Assembly (NCBI GenBank): GCA_003217735.2
Contig: CP031585.1
Coordinates: forward strand, 744,001 to 808,000
Length of the DNA stretch: 64,000 nt
Source of the DNA: Marinibacterium anthonyi
Lineage (GTDB): Bacteria > Pseudomonadota > Alphaproteobacteria > Rhodobacterales > Rhodobacteraceae
Direction of reading: 5' to 3'
How positions within the stretch are numbered: position 1 is the first letter of the stretch; each line of letters opens with the position of its first letter. This document shows, one piece after another, positions 15,703 through 23,448 of this stretch. The translations under genes were made by a program, and so were the position numbers. The notes beneath the pieces are model-generated. The model made no database searches. It was given only the letters and a program-made list of their open reading frames with translations, and had not been told where the DNA came from.

Positions 15703-18700
15703 ATTTCCAACATCGAACGCTCTCTCTTTTCCTTCATCTGGAAGAATTCGAAACGCGACCAGCTGATCCTGCTCGCCGTGACGTCCACGCTGTTCCCGAT
15801 GCTCTACCTGACGCTGGAACTGCCCAAGCGGATCATCAACGACGCGGTCGGGGCGCAGACCGTCCCGATCGAATATTTCGGGATGCAGTTCGAACAGGTC
15901 CCCTTCTTGATGATCATGTGTGCGGCCTTCCTGCTGGCGGTGCTGGCGCATGGCCTGCTGAAGATGCGCATCAACACGATGAAGGGGATCATGTCGGAAC
16001 GGATGCTGCGCCGGTTCCGCTATATCCTGATCCACCGCATCCTGCGGTTTCCGCCGCCCTATTTCGAACGGGTGAGCCAGGGCGAACTGGTGTCGATGAT
16101 CACCGCCGAAAGCGAGCCGATGGGCGGGCTGATGGGCGACATGCTGTCCCAGCCGGTGCTGCAGGCGGGCCAGATGGCGACGATCCTGTTCTTCCTGTTC
16201 GCGCAAAGCTTCTGGTTCGGGCTGGCCGCCGTTGCGCTGATCCCGCTGCAGGCCTGGCTGATCCCGAAGCTGCAGCGCCAGATCAACAGGCTGAACAAGA
16301 AACGCATCATCCAGGTGCGCGCGCTGGCCGGCGAGATCGGCGAAAGCGCCGCAGGCTCCAGCGCGATCCGCACCCACGGCGGCTGGCGTCACCGGATGGC
16401 TGCGATCACGGATCGCCTGGGCCAGCTTTACGCGATCCGGTTCGAGATCTACCGGAAGAAGTTCTTCATGAAGTTCCTCAACAACTTCATCGGACAGCTG
16501 ACACCGTTCTTCTTCTTCACGATCGGCGGTTACCTGGTGATCAAGGGCCATGTCACGCTGGGCGCCCTGGTCGCCGCGCTGGCGGCCTACAAGGACCTCA
16601 GTTCGCCCTGGAAGGAACTGCTGGACTATTACAACCAGACCCAGGACATGGCGATCCGCTGGGACGTCATCATCGAACGCTTTGCGCCGTCGGGGATGAT
16701 CGACGAGAAGCTGTTCGAAGGCGAACCCGAGGAATTGCCGCGCCTGAACGGGGATATCGTGCTGGACCATGTCACCATCCGCGACGCGGACGGCAATGCG
16801 GTTCTGGACGATATCGACGTGTCGCTCCCGGGTGGCAAGGTGATCGGCATCGCGGCCCCCAGCGCCGAGGACCGGCGCGCGTTCTCGGAACTGCTGGTGC
16901 GCGAGGTGACGCCGTCGTCCGGGCGGGTGGTGCTGTCGGGGCAGTCGATCCTCGAGATGCACCAGTCGGTACTGGCGGCGCGGATCGGGCGGGTGACATC
17001 GCGCCCGGTGCTGTTCAAGGGCACGTTCGGCGACAACGTGATGATGCCGCTGCGGCCCTTCCCCCGCAATGGCAGCTTTGATCCGTCGTCCGCCGCCGAG
17101 GCGCTGCATGCCGGCAATTCGCCGGACCCGATCGAAGCGGACTGGTTCGACCCGACCCGCGCCGGTGTCGCCGACGAGGCGGAACTGCGCGCCTGGTGGG
17201 GCCAGCTGATCGAGGGCATGGGATCGGGCACGACGCTGTTCCGGCGCGGTCTGGAACAGAAGTTCGAGGAACGCGTGCATCCCGACCTGGCCCGCAAGCT
17301 GGTCGACATCCGCCCCGCGATCCAGGATGCGGTGCGCGCTTCGGGCCTGCGCCGGCATGCCTATTTCTTCAAGCCCGACCTGTATAATTCGGCCCTGCCC
17401 GTGGCCGAGAACCTGCTGTACGCCACCCCGCGCTTCCCCGTCACGCGCGAGGTTCTGGCCGCCCAGGGCGAGTTCCTGGCGCAATTGCGCGCGCTGGAAC
17501 TGGATGTGCCGCTGGTCGCGTTGACCCGGGACGTGATCGAGATGCTGCGCCAGATCTTTGGCATGGATGGCACCGATCACCCGCTGTTCCGCCGGCTGGG
17601 GCTGGATACCGCGACCTACGAGGCGACGCTGGAACTGATCGACAAGCTGGGCGATATCTCGGTCGAGACACTGCCGCCCGAGGACCTTGCGCTGTTGCTG
17701 ACGGTGCCGTTCGGGATATCGGCCGAACAGATCGGCCCGGCGTTCCCCGAGGCGGTCAAGGCACGGATCCTGGACATCCGTCAAAGCCACGCCGCGACCC
17801 TGCAGCAAAGCCTGGCCGGTGTCTTTGCGCCGCTGTCGCCCGAGGCCTACGCACCCGGCCTGACGGTGCTGGAAAACGCCATGTACGGCCGGGTTTCGGA
17901 AGCCGCCGGCGCCAAGGCGGACGATCTGCGCCGGGTGGTGGCCGAGGCGCTGATCGAACAGGGCATGAAGGGCGAGATCCTGCAGCTGATCTTCGACGTG
18001 CCGATCGCGCTGGGGGGGCAGGGGCTGCCGGCCTATTTCGCCGAGCCGCTGTCGTTCAGCCGCGCCACGATCAAGCGGCCCGACGTGCTGATCCTGGACC
18101 AGGCGTTCCAGAGCTTCGACATGGAAACCCAGGTGTCGCTGTTCAAGAACCTGCGGGTGCTGCTGCCCGAGGCGACGCTGATCTACATCGACGACAAGTT
18201 CGAGGACAGCGAACGGTTCGACGCCTTCTACGAGATCCGCCAGGGGCGGATGATCTCGGACGGGGCGCGCGACATGGTCGAGACCGACAGCGCCGCCAGC
18301 GCCGACCTGGCCCGCAAGCTGCGGGCGCTGGAGCTGACGCCGCTGTTCTCGGGCCTGAACCGCAAGCAGCTGCGGCTGCTGGCCTTCGGGGCCCGCTGGT
18401 TCGAAGCCGAGGCGGGCGAGGTGATCTTTCGCAAGGGCGACGAGCCGACGGACGGCGCCTACATGGTGATCGAGGGCGAGGCGGGGCTGTACCTGCCACA
18501 GGAGGACGACGAAGACCGGCTGATCACCAAGGTCGGGCCGGGGACTTTGGTGGGCGAGCTGGGGCTGATCCGAAAGGTGCCGCGCGCGCTGTCGATGCAG
18601 GCGGAAACCGGGCTGGTCTGCCTGCGCATCGGCGAGGAGGAATTCCTGGCGGTGGTGGAAAACGATGCGGCGACGGCCTTCAAGCTGCTTCAGGTGGTCG

Positions 18701-18720
18701 CGGGCTACGTGTCGAGCTAA
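15703..18720 (+). CDS. ABC-transporter-like protein with cyclic-nucleotide-binding domain, degenerate ATPase
   Basis: About 1005 residues: an ABC exporter-type membrane domain (roughly 1-330), an expanded ABC-like domain (340-860), and a cNMP-binding domain (about 880-1005; GEVIFRKGDEPTDGAYMVI, VGELGLI). The Walker A position reads GIAAPSAEDRRAFSELL with no Gly-Lys-Ser/Thr. The signature region is EPLSFSRATIKRP and Walker B is DVLILDQAFQSFD. ATP hydrolysis is therefore doubtful. The first normal start is GTG 15778, which would cut the first membrane helix; in-frame homology-like sequence NIERSLFSFIWKNSKRDQ begins upstream, where only ATT (15703) or ATC (15712) is available after the TGA at 15691. 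The substrate is unknown; regulation by a cyclic nucleotide is inferred. Confidence 0.85.
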   Translation: MSNIERSLFSFIWKNSKRDQLILLAVTSTLFPMLYLTLELPKRIINDAVGAQTVPIEYFGMQFEQVPFLMIMCAAFLLAVLAHGLLKMRINTMKGIMSERMLRRFRYILIHRILRFPPPYFERVSQGELVSMITAESEPMGGLMGDMLSQPVLQAGQMATILFFLFAQSFWFGLAAVALIPLQAWLIPKLQRQINRLNKKRIIQVRALAGEIGESAAGSSAIRTHGGWRHRMAAITDRLGQLYAIRFEIYRKKFFMKFLNNFIGQLTPFFFFTIGGYLVIKGHVTLGALVAALAAYKDLSSPWKELLDYYNQTQDMAIRWDVIIERFAPSGMIDEKLFEGEPEELPRLNGDIVLDHVTIRDADGNAVLDDIDVSLPGGKVIGIAAPSAEDRRAFSELLVREVTPSSGRVVLSGQSILEMHQSVLAARIGRVTSRPVLFKGTFGDNVMMPLRPFPRNGSFDPSSAAEALHAGNSPDPIEADWFDPTRAGVADEAELRAWWGQLIEGMGSGTTLFRRGLEQKFEERVHPDLARKLVDIRPAIQDAVRASGLRRHAYFFKPDLYNSALPVAENLLYATPRFPVTREVLAAQGEFLAQLRALELDVPLVALTRDVIEMLRQIFGMDGTDHPLFRRLGLDTATYEATLELIDKLGDISVETLPPEDLALLLTVPFGISAEQIGPAFPEAVKARILDIRQSHAATLQQSLAGVFAPLSPEAYAPGLTVLENAMYGRVSEAAGAKADDLRRVVAEALIEQGMKGEILQLIFDVPIALGGQGLPAYFAEPLSFSRATIKRPDVLILDQAFQSFDMETQVSLFKNLRVLLPEATLIYIDDKFEDSERFDAFYEIRQGRMISDGARDMVETDSAASADLARKLRALELTPLFSGLNRKQLRLLAFGARWFEAEAGEVIFRKGDEPTDGAYMVIEGEAGLYLPQEDDEDRLITKVGPGTLVGELGLIRKVPRALSMQAETGLVCLRIGEEEFLAVVENDAATAFKLLQVVAGYVSS

Positions 18721-18873
18721 GCGCATGTGGACGGGCCGGGCCGCGCGCGCAGGCTCCCGCCCACCCACCCCGCCTGCGCGCGCGACCCTCATCGCAAGCG
18801 GTGCCGTGACGCGGTGGGGCGGGGCGATTGAATGCTTGAAATGCCGCCGCCAGTGCGGCACATCCCCTGCAGC

Positions 18874-18950
18874 GGTCCCTTAGCTCAACTGGATAGAGCA
18901 GCTGACTTCTAATCAGCAGGTTTGGGGTTCGAGTCCTCAAGGGATCGCCA
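18874..18950 (+). tRNA. tRNA-Arg (anticodon TCT)
   Basis: A 77-base cloverleaf. Acceptor GGTCCCT pairs with AGGGATC (one G-T pair), the D arm is GCTCAACTGGATAGAGC, the anticodon arm is GCTGA-CTTCTAA-TCAGC with TCT, and the T arm contains GGTTCGAGTCC. Discriminator G and an encoded CCA end at 18950. It reads AGA codons. Confidence 0.96.
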
Positions 18951-19397
18951 GTTTCTCGAAATGCCAATGAAGCATAAGCTTGCACGTTTTGGCGCCTTCC
19001 ATGCACACCCCCTGTCAAACGCTTTATGCGCCGACGCGGTGTGGGGCTCGAACCTTTGTTGGCAACTGCGCAGATTGGCTGTGAAGCACGAAGCTGACGT
19101 TCGTGCTCTGTGCAGCGAAAGTCTCAAATGAGCTGATGCCGTTGAAAAACTGCCCTGCTGGCCCCGGCTGATGTTGCGCTGCAGAACGGCCATGCGGGAT
19201 CTCAGGACGGCCCGCTGCCCGTCTTGGCACACTGGTTCGCGGCTCTGATGCCCGTTGCGGTGATGGGTCTGTGATAGGGCTGGGGCTGGCGGTCATGGTG
19301 GCGCAGTGCGGGAACGCGGGCGCCTGATCCATCATGGCGCGCAAGCAAAGGGCCCGGTCCGTGCGACCGGGCCTGTCTTGTTGCCACAAGGGGCAGA
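18951..19397. other. Gene-poor interval after tRNA-Arg
   Basis: No gene recognised in about 450 bases. Short frames have no family resemblance. The right end contains the terminator of the alcohol dehydrogenase gene. A place next to a tRNA is a common integration target, but no integrase or convincing duplicated tRNA end is visible. Confidence 0.5.
19351..19373 (-). terminator. Terminator hairpin of zinc alcohol dehydrogenase
   Basis: Arms GGCCCGGT and ACCGGGCC with a 7-base loop. Read on the minus strand it lies 25 bases after the dehydrogenase stop and is followed by CTTTG. Confidence 0.6.
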
Positions 19398-20414
19398 TCA
19401 GACTCGCAGCAGCGTCTTGATGGCGCGGCGTTCGTCCATGGCGGCATAGCCTTCGGCCACGTCCTTCAGGTCGATCTCCAGGTCGAAGACCTTGCCCGGA
19501 TTGAACGTGCGCTTGAGGATACCGTCGATCAGGTCCGGCAGGAACCGGCGCACAGGGGCGGGGCCGCCCAGCAGCTGACGCTGTGCAAAGAACAGCTCTT
19601 GCCCGTCGAAGGTCACGCCATGGGGCACGCCGACAAAGCCGATGGCACCACCGGGCCGCGCGGCGTAGATCGCCTGTTGCATCGACTGCTGGTGGCCGAC
19701 GCATTCCATCACCGCATCCGCGCCGACATTGCCGGTCAGTTCGCGGATCCTGGCGATGCCGTCCTCGCCACGCTCGGCAACGATGTCGGTGGCTCCGAAT
19801 TCCAGCGCGAGATCCTGGCGCGACTTGTGGCGGGACATGGCGATGATGCGCTCGGCACCCATCTGTTTGGCGGACAGCACAGCCATCAGCCCCACGGCGC
19901 CATCACCGACGACCGCCACGGTCATGCCGGGCTTCACGCCGGCGGCGTCGCAGGCAAAGTAGCCGGTGCCATAGACGTCCGAGGCTGCCAGCAGCGAGGG
20001 GATCAGGTCTTCGTCCGGATGTTCGTCCAGCGCGACCAGCGAGCCGTCGGCCAGCGGAACGCGGGCGAGGGGGGCCTGCGCCCCGGTCATGAACTCGCGC
20101 TGTTCGCAGGAAGACTGGAAGCCGTGGCGGCAATGGGGACAGGTGTTGTCGGACAGCACAAAGCTGCCGACCACGAACTGGCCAGGCTTCACGCTGGTCA
20201 CCGCGTCACCGACCGCTTCGACCACGCCGCAGTATTCGTGGCCCATGGCCTGCGGACCGTCCATCGGTTGATCGCCGCGATAGGGCCAGAGATCCGAGCC
20301 ACAGACGCAGGACGCTGCGAGGCGGATGATCGCATCGGTGGGCTTCTGGATCACGGGTTCCGCGACCTCTTCGAAGCGGACGTCGTTCTTGCCGTAAAGC
20401 ATGGTTGCTTTCAT
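19398..20414 (-). CDS. Zinc-dependent alcohol dehydrogenase (MDR family)
   Basis: Medium-chain dehydrogenase of 338 residues. Catalytic zinc ligands are expected in SCVCGSDLW (Cys about 38) and GHEYCG (His-Glu about 59-60). The structural zinc lobe shows CPHCRHGFQSSC. The NAD(P)-binding Rossmann motif is VVGDGAVGLMAVL. It resembles threonine dehydrogenase and FDH-like enzymes that oxidise or reduce small alcohols and aldehydes. It is the first gene of a cluster of NAD(P)-dependent oxidoreductases; a 29-base element about 75-100 bases upstream is shared with the SDR gene at 22180-22920, suggesting joint regulation, perhaps by aldehydes. Confidence 0.93.
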   Translation of the reverse strand: MKATMLYGKNDVRFEEVAEPVIQKPTDAIIRLAASCVCGSDLWPYRGDQPMDGPQAMGHEYCGVVEAVGDAVTSVKPGQFVVGSFVLSDNTCPHCRHGFQSSCEQREFMTGAQAPLARVPLADGSLVALDEHPDEDLIPSLLAASDVYGTGYFACDAAGVKPGMTVAVVGDGAVGLMAVLSAKQMGAERIIAMSRHKSRQDLALEFGATDIVAERGEDGIARIRELTGNVGADAVMECVGHQQSMQQAIYAARPGGAIGFVGVPHGVTFDGQELFFAQRQLLGGPAPVRRFLPDLIDGILKRTFNPGKVFDLEIDLKDVAEGYAAMDERRAIKTLLRV

Positions 20415-20487
20415 GGGGCAGCCTTTCTGTCGTTTCGTGCCTTGTGAAAAAGGCTCCCGCGCAATCTAGTGCAGGAACCTGATGGCG

Positions 20488-20516
20488 ATTATCCGGAAAG
20501 TGACGCATGCTTTGAT
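20488..20516. promoter_or_regulatory. Shared promoter element, copy 1 (ADH)
   Basis: ATTATCCG at 20488-20495 and ATGCTTTGAT at 20507-20516. The same two blocks with the same 19-base offset occur at 23010-23038 before the SDR gene; 20 of 29 positions agree. Both lie upstream of minus-strand oxidoreductase genes at similar distances. Confidence 0.5.
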
Positions 20517-20533
20517 GCGCCCTGTTCATGAAT

Positions 20534-20882
20534 TCAGGTCCGTCGGGGATCGCGACGTTGCAGGTCGTGGTGCTGATCTCCTTCGGGCCCGCCCCGCTTT
20601 CCGGTGCCCAGAAGCGAGATCAGCGCAGCCTCCTGTTCGCTCAGGGCGCAATCGAAGACCGCCGCGTTGTCCGGGATGCAAGACGGAGTGATCGACTTGG
20701 GGATCACGGCGTGGCCCAGTTCGAGATGCCGGCGGAGGATGACCCGGGGGGGGCGTTATGCCATGTCCTGGCGCGATCCGGACGATATCGGGAAGGGTCA
20801 GCGGATCATTCTCGGGCGCTGGCTCTCCCCGGTAGCGCATCACGCCGCCGATCGACGACCGGGCCTGCGTGACGAGTCCGGG
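20534..20882 (-). pseudogene. Aldo/keto reductase relic (C-terminal half, frameshifted)
   Basis: Reading the minus strand from about 20882 gives GGVMRYRGEPAPENDPLTLP and DIVRIAPGHGITP, the middle of a 2,5-diketo-gluconate reductase-type aldo/keto reductase. At a run of eight G (20746-20753 on the plus strand) the frame breaks. In the next frame it continues VILRRHLELGHAVIPKSITP, NAAVFDCALSEQEAALISLL and GTGKRGG up to a stop at 20534. The PKS motif and the tail are family hallmarks. The N-terminal half with the catalytic Asp and Tyr is missing. The homopolymer break could be a sequencing error, but the missing front half shows that it is a relic. Confidence 0.8.
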
Positions 20883-20986
20883 GGCGTCGCGGAACGGGGC
20901 CATCGACGCGGCGGCGGCCAGGGTCGAAGGCAACCGCTATACCGAGGCGCTGCAAGCCGCGACCGGGGACTGAACCCGGCGCACCG

Positions 20987-21880
20987 TCATCCGCGATAGC
21001 GCAGCGCGTCGCGGATGACGGCAAAGGCCGGCGATGCCTGCAGGCGGGACGGGTAGTACAGGTGGTAGCCGTCGAAGGGCGGCGACCATTCCTGCAGAAC
21101 CGCCTCCAGCCTGCCAGCCTCCAGATGCTTGTGCAGGTGGTAGTCAGGCAGATAGCACAAGCCTCGCCCGTCAAGACAGGCGTTGATGATGATATCCGCA
21201 TCGTTCGATGTCAGCTGCCCCTCGACCCGCACGTTCAGGGGCTTGCCCTGGTGCTCGTATTCCCACGGATAGAGGCCACCCAGCGTCGGCAGGCGCAAGT
21301 TGATGCAATTGTGCTTGATCAGATCGTGCGGTGTATCCGGCCGGCCATGTTCGGCGAAATAGGACGGCGCACCGACGGTCAGCATTCGCAGGTCCGGGCC
21401 GATGCGCACCGCGATCATGTCCTTCTCCACCGCCTCCCCCAGCCGCACACCGGCGTCAAAGCGCTGTTCTACGATGTCCGTCATGCTTTGCTGCACCGCC
21501 AGTTCCAGCCGGATCTCGGGATACTCGGCCAGCACCGGCGAGAGCTTGGGCCAGATTATCCCAAGCCCCGCGTGACGCGAGGTGGTGATGCGCACCAACC
21601 CGGCCGGCCGGGCGCGCATCTCGTCGAGGCTCGCAAGCCGTTTTTCGATCTCGTCGAAGGCGGGGCGCAGGGTCTCGGCCAGCTGTTCGCCCGCTGTCGT
21701 GGGCGATACATTGCGCGTCGTGCGGGTCAGCAGGCGCAGGTCCAGCCGCTCTTCCAGGCGCTTGACCGTGTGCGACAGGGAGCTTTGCGAGGTGCCGAGC
21801 CGCGCCGCTGCGCGGGTAAAACTGCGCTCCTCGCAGACCGCGAGGAAGGCCATCAGGTCGCCCAGTTCGTCGCGCTTCAT
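20987..21880 (-). CDS. LysR-family transcriptional regulator
   Basis: Regulator of 297 residues with an N-terminal winged helix (FTRAAARLGTSQSSLSHTVK, about 20-40) and a LysR substrate-binding domain. It is the subfamily that commonly lies beside aldo/keto reductases, alcohol dehydrogenases and SDRs (it contains DAGVRLGEAVEKDMIAVRIG). Start ATG 21880 (MKRDELGDLMAFL) has AGGAG 10 bases upstream; the longer frame to 21919 is not needed. It probably controls the surrounding oxidoreductase genes; the inducer is unknown. Confidence 0.92.
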   Translation of the reverse strand: MKRDELGDLMAFLAVCEERSFTRAAARLGTSQSSLSHTVKRLEERLDLRLLTRTTRNVSPTTAGEQLAETLRPAFDEIEKRLASLDEMRARPAGLVRITTSRHAGLGIIWPKLSPVLAEYPEIRLELAVQQSMTDIVEQRFDAGVRLGEAVEKDMIAVRIGPDLRMLTVGAPSYFAEHGRPDTPHDLIKHNCINLRLPTLGGLYPWEYEHQGKPLNVRVEGQLTSNDADIIINACLDGRGLCYLPDYHLHKHLEAGRLEAVLQEWSPPFDGYHLYYPSRLQASPAFAVIRDALRYRG

Positions 21881-22000
21881 CCATGTTTCTCCTGCATGAA
21901 ACTGTTCTGGATGCATCATCCAATCGCTTCAATGTGGAATTTGATATTGGATTGCAACCAGTGGTGATGCCACTTTCACAACGCGATCCGGGGATTTGAA

Positions 22001-22108
22001 ATGAATTCAATCGCCTATGCCGCGCAGACGGCAGGCGCGCCCTTCATGCGCGAAGGCGGACAGGAACGGCGGGTGGCCGAGGCGGCGGGCCACCGGTTCA
22101 ACGTCTGA
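22001..22108 (+). pseudogene. Short remnant resembling N-terminus of an alcohol dehydrogenase
   Basis: A 35-codon frame, MNSIAYAAQTAGAPFMREGG and onward, stops at 22108. The start resembles the N-terminus of NAD(P)-dependent alcohol dehydrogenases of the YahK/AdhA type (AYAA...), and the rest does not continue that fold. It lies divergent to lysR, where such a gene would be expected. Most likely a deletion remnant, possibly a chance small ORF. Confidence 0.3.
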
Positions 22109-22131
22109 TGTTTGCCGAGGCGCGGAATGAA

Positions 22132-22158
22132 AGCGCCCCGCAGATCCTGCGTGGCGCT
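22132..22158 (-). terminator. Terminator hairpin after SDR gene
   Basis: AGCGCC and GGCGCT enclose an inner stem CGCAG/CTGCG with loop ATC. On the minus strand it follows the SDR stop by about 20 bases and is followed by TTTC. It may act in both directions. Confidence 0.6.
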
Positions 22159-22179
22159 GTTTCGTTTCTGATACGAGGG

Positions 22180-22920
22180 TTACATGGCCTGCCGCGTCGG
22201 CCGGAACAGGATCTCGTTGATGTCGATGTCGGCGGGCTGGCTCAGCGCGAAGACGACCGCGCGGGCAAAGCTTGATGCGGGGATCGCCTGCTGGGCGTAG
22301 AAATCCGCGATGGCTTCATGCACACCCTCGGCCTTGACCGACCCGGGCAGTTCGGTGTCGACGGCGCCGGGCGACAGGATCGTGGTGCGCAGCGGGCCGT
22401 AGTCCTTCACCTCCTGGCGCAGGGCCTCGGCGATGGCGCGGACGCCGAACTTGGTCGCGCAATAGACCGCCCCAGCCGGGTTGACCACGTGGCCCGCAAC
22501 CGACGACACGAACAGGTTGTGACCAAAGCCCTGCTGCTGGAACACCGGCAGGACCGCACCGATTCCGTACAGCACGCCCTTCAGGTTCACATCGATGCAC
22601 TGGTCCCATTCCGCCACGCGCTTCATGCCCAGTGGCGCCAGGGGCATGACGCCCGCGTTGTGGAGCATGGCGTCGATCTTGCCGAATTGCGCCCTGGCAT
22701 CGGTGACGAAGGCTTCGACCTGTGCGTTTTTCGTGACGTCGACGGTAAAGGCAGCGGCATTGTCCGCGCCCAGCTCTGCCACCAATGCATCAAGCTTGTC
22801 GCGGCGGCGCGCGCCCAGGGCCACCTTGGCCCCTTCCTTCACAAGGTGACGGGCGGTTTCGGCGCCAAGCCCGGAGCTGGCGCCGGTGATCACGATGACC
22901 TTGTCTGCGAGGGTCTCCAT
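22180..22920 (-). CDS. Short-chain dehydrogenase/reductase
   Basis: Classical SDR of 246 residues from [19 protein letters not shown]. Cofactor motif TGASSGLG (about 11-18), NAG in [10 protein letters not shown], catalytic Ser in FVSSVAG and Tyr-Lys in YCATK, then SPGAVDTEL. Start 22920 has AAAGGA upstream; the longer frame is less likely. It belongs to the YdfG/serine-3-dehydrogenase-like group that reduces small carbonyl compounds, probably with NADPH. It shares an upstream element with the zinc dehydrogenase gene. Confidence 0.92.
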   Translation of the reverse strand: METLADKVIVITGASSGLGAETARHLVKEGAKVALGARRRDKLDALVAELGADNAAAFTVDVTKNAQVEAFVTDARAQFGKIDAMLHNAGVMPLAPLGMKRVAEWDQCIDVNLKGVLYGIGAVLPVFQQQGFGHNLFVSSVAGHVVNPAGAVYCATKFGVRAIAEALRQEVKDYGPLRTTILSPGAVDTELPGSVKAEGVHEAIADFYAQQAIPASSFARAVVFALSQPADIDINEILFRPTRQAM

Positions 22921-23009
22921 CGGGAGTGTCCTTTCGTTGTCCATTCTTGCCAACCTGCGCTGCGGGCGCGGTCGTCGTGGATTTGAGATAGGCCTGAGGG
23001 GATCGCCGG

Positions 23010-23038
23010 ATTAGCCGCATGAACGCGAATGCTTTGAT
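23010..23038. promoter_or_regulatory. Shared promoter element, copy 2 (SDR)
   Basis: ATTAGCCG at 23010-23017 and ATGCTTTGAT at 23029-23038, matching the copy at 20488-20516 with identical spacing. About 90-118 bases upstream of the SDR ATG. Confidence 0.5.
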
Positions 23039-23070
23039 CTTCCGGCTTCATGAGTTGGCCGGAGAATAGC

Positions 23071-23403
23071 CCCTATTCATATCGGGCGCGCGTGACCCAA
23101 CGGCTGATTTTCCCGATAACCATATCGGCCGATCCGGCTTGGCGCAGGGGCGATGAAGAAGCGGCGATGAAAAAGGGGCCCCCGATCCTCGCGGATGACC
23201 GGAAGGTGCCTGAACAGACCTTCCTCTTCGCCGCTGGACGACACCGACCACGACCGCAAGTGGGACATCACCGAGGCCGAGGCGTTCCCCCCGGATTGCC
23301 CCGGACGATGTGTCCGGGCCGTCTGCGACAAGCGCCTGCGCCGACCTTGATTGATATGCGCTGAGCATAAACCCAAGAAGAATTGACCCGCTAATCATAT
23401 CGG
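23071..23403. promoter_or_regulatory. Three copies of an operator-like 16-mer; otherwise gene-free interval
   Basis: CCCCTATTCATATCGG (23071-23086), CCGATAACCATATCGG (23113-23128) and CCGCTAATCATATCGG (23388-23403). The middle copy is an inverted repeat CCGATA-ACCA-TATCGG. The third lies 46 bases before the ATG of the reductase gene at 23449. The whole interval 22921-23448 has no gene I can support; it may contain a decayed one at 23161-23355. Confidence 0.55.
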
Positions 23404-23420
23404 TGAAAAGGCGCAAATTA

Positions 23421-23448
23421 GGTCCTGAGCAACAAAAGGATCAGGACC
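23421..23448 (+). promoter_or_regulatory. Leader inverted repeat covering ribosome site
   Basis: GGTCCTGA (23421-23428) and TCAGGACC (23441-23448) are perfect inverted arms around a 12-base loop that holds AAAGGA. The second arm ends directly at the ATG (23449). In mRNA this could affect translation initiation; equally it may be a protein-binding site. Confidence 0.45.

Noticed and set aside
19035-19060. TGGGGCTCGAACCT resembling the T arm of the tRNA-Arg, as a possible attachment-site copy
   Set aside because: Only about 10 of 14 bases agree, there is no integrase and no second end of an island in view.
23161-23355. Short plus-strand frame with LDDTDHDRKWDITEAEAF
   Set aside because: Might be a decayed gene, but nothing I can name; too short to support.
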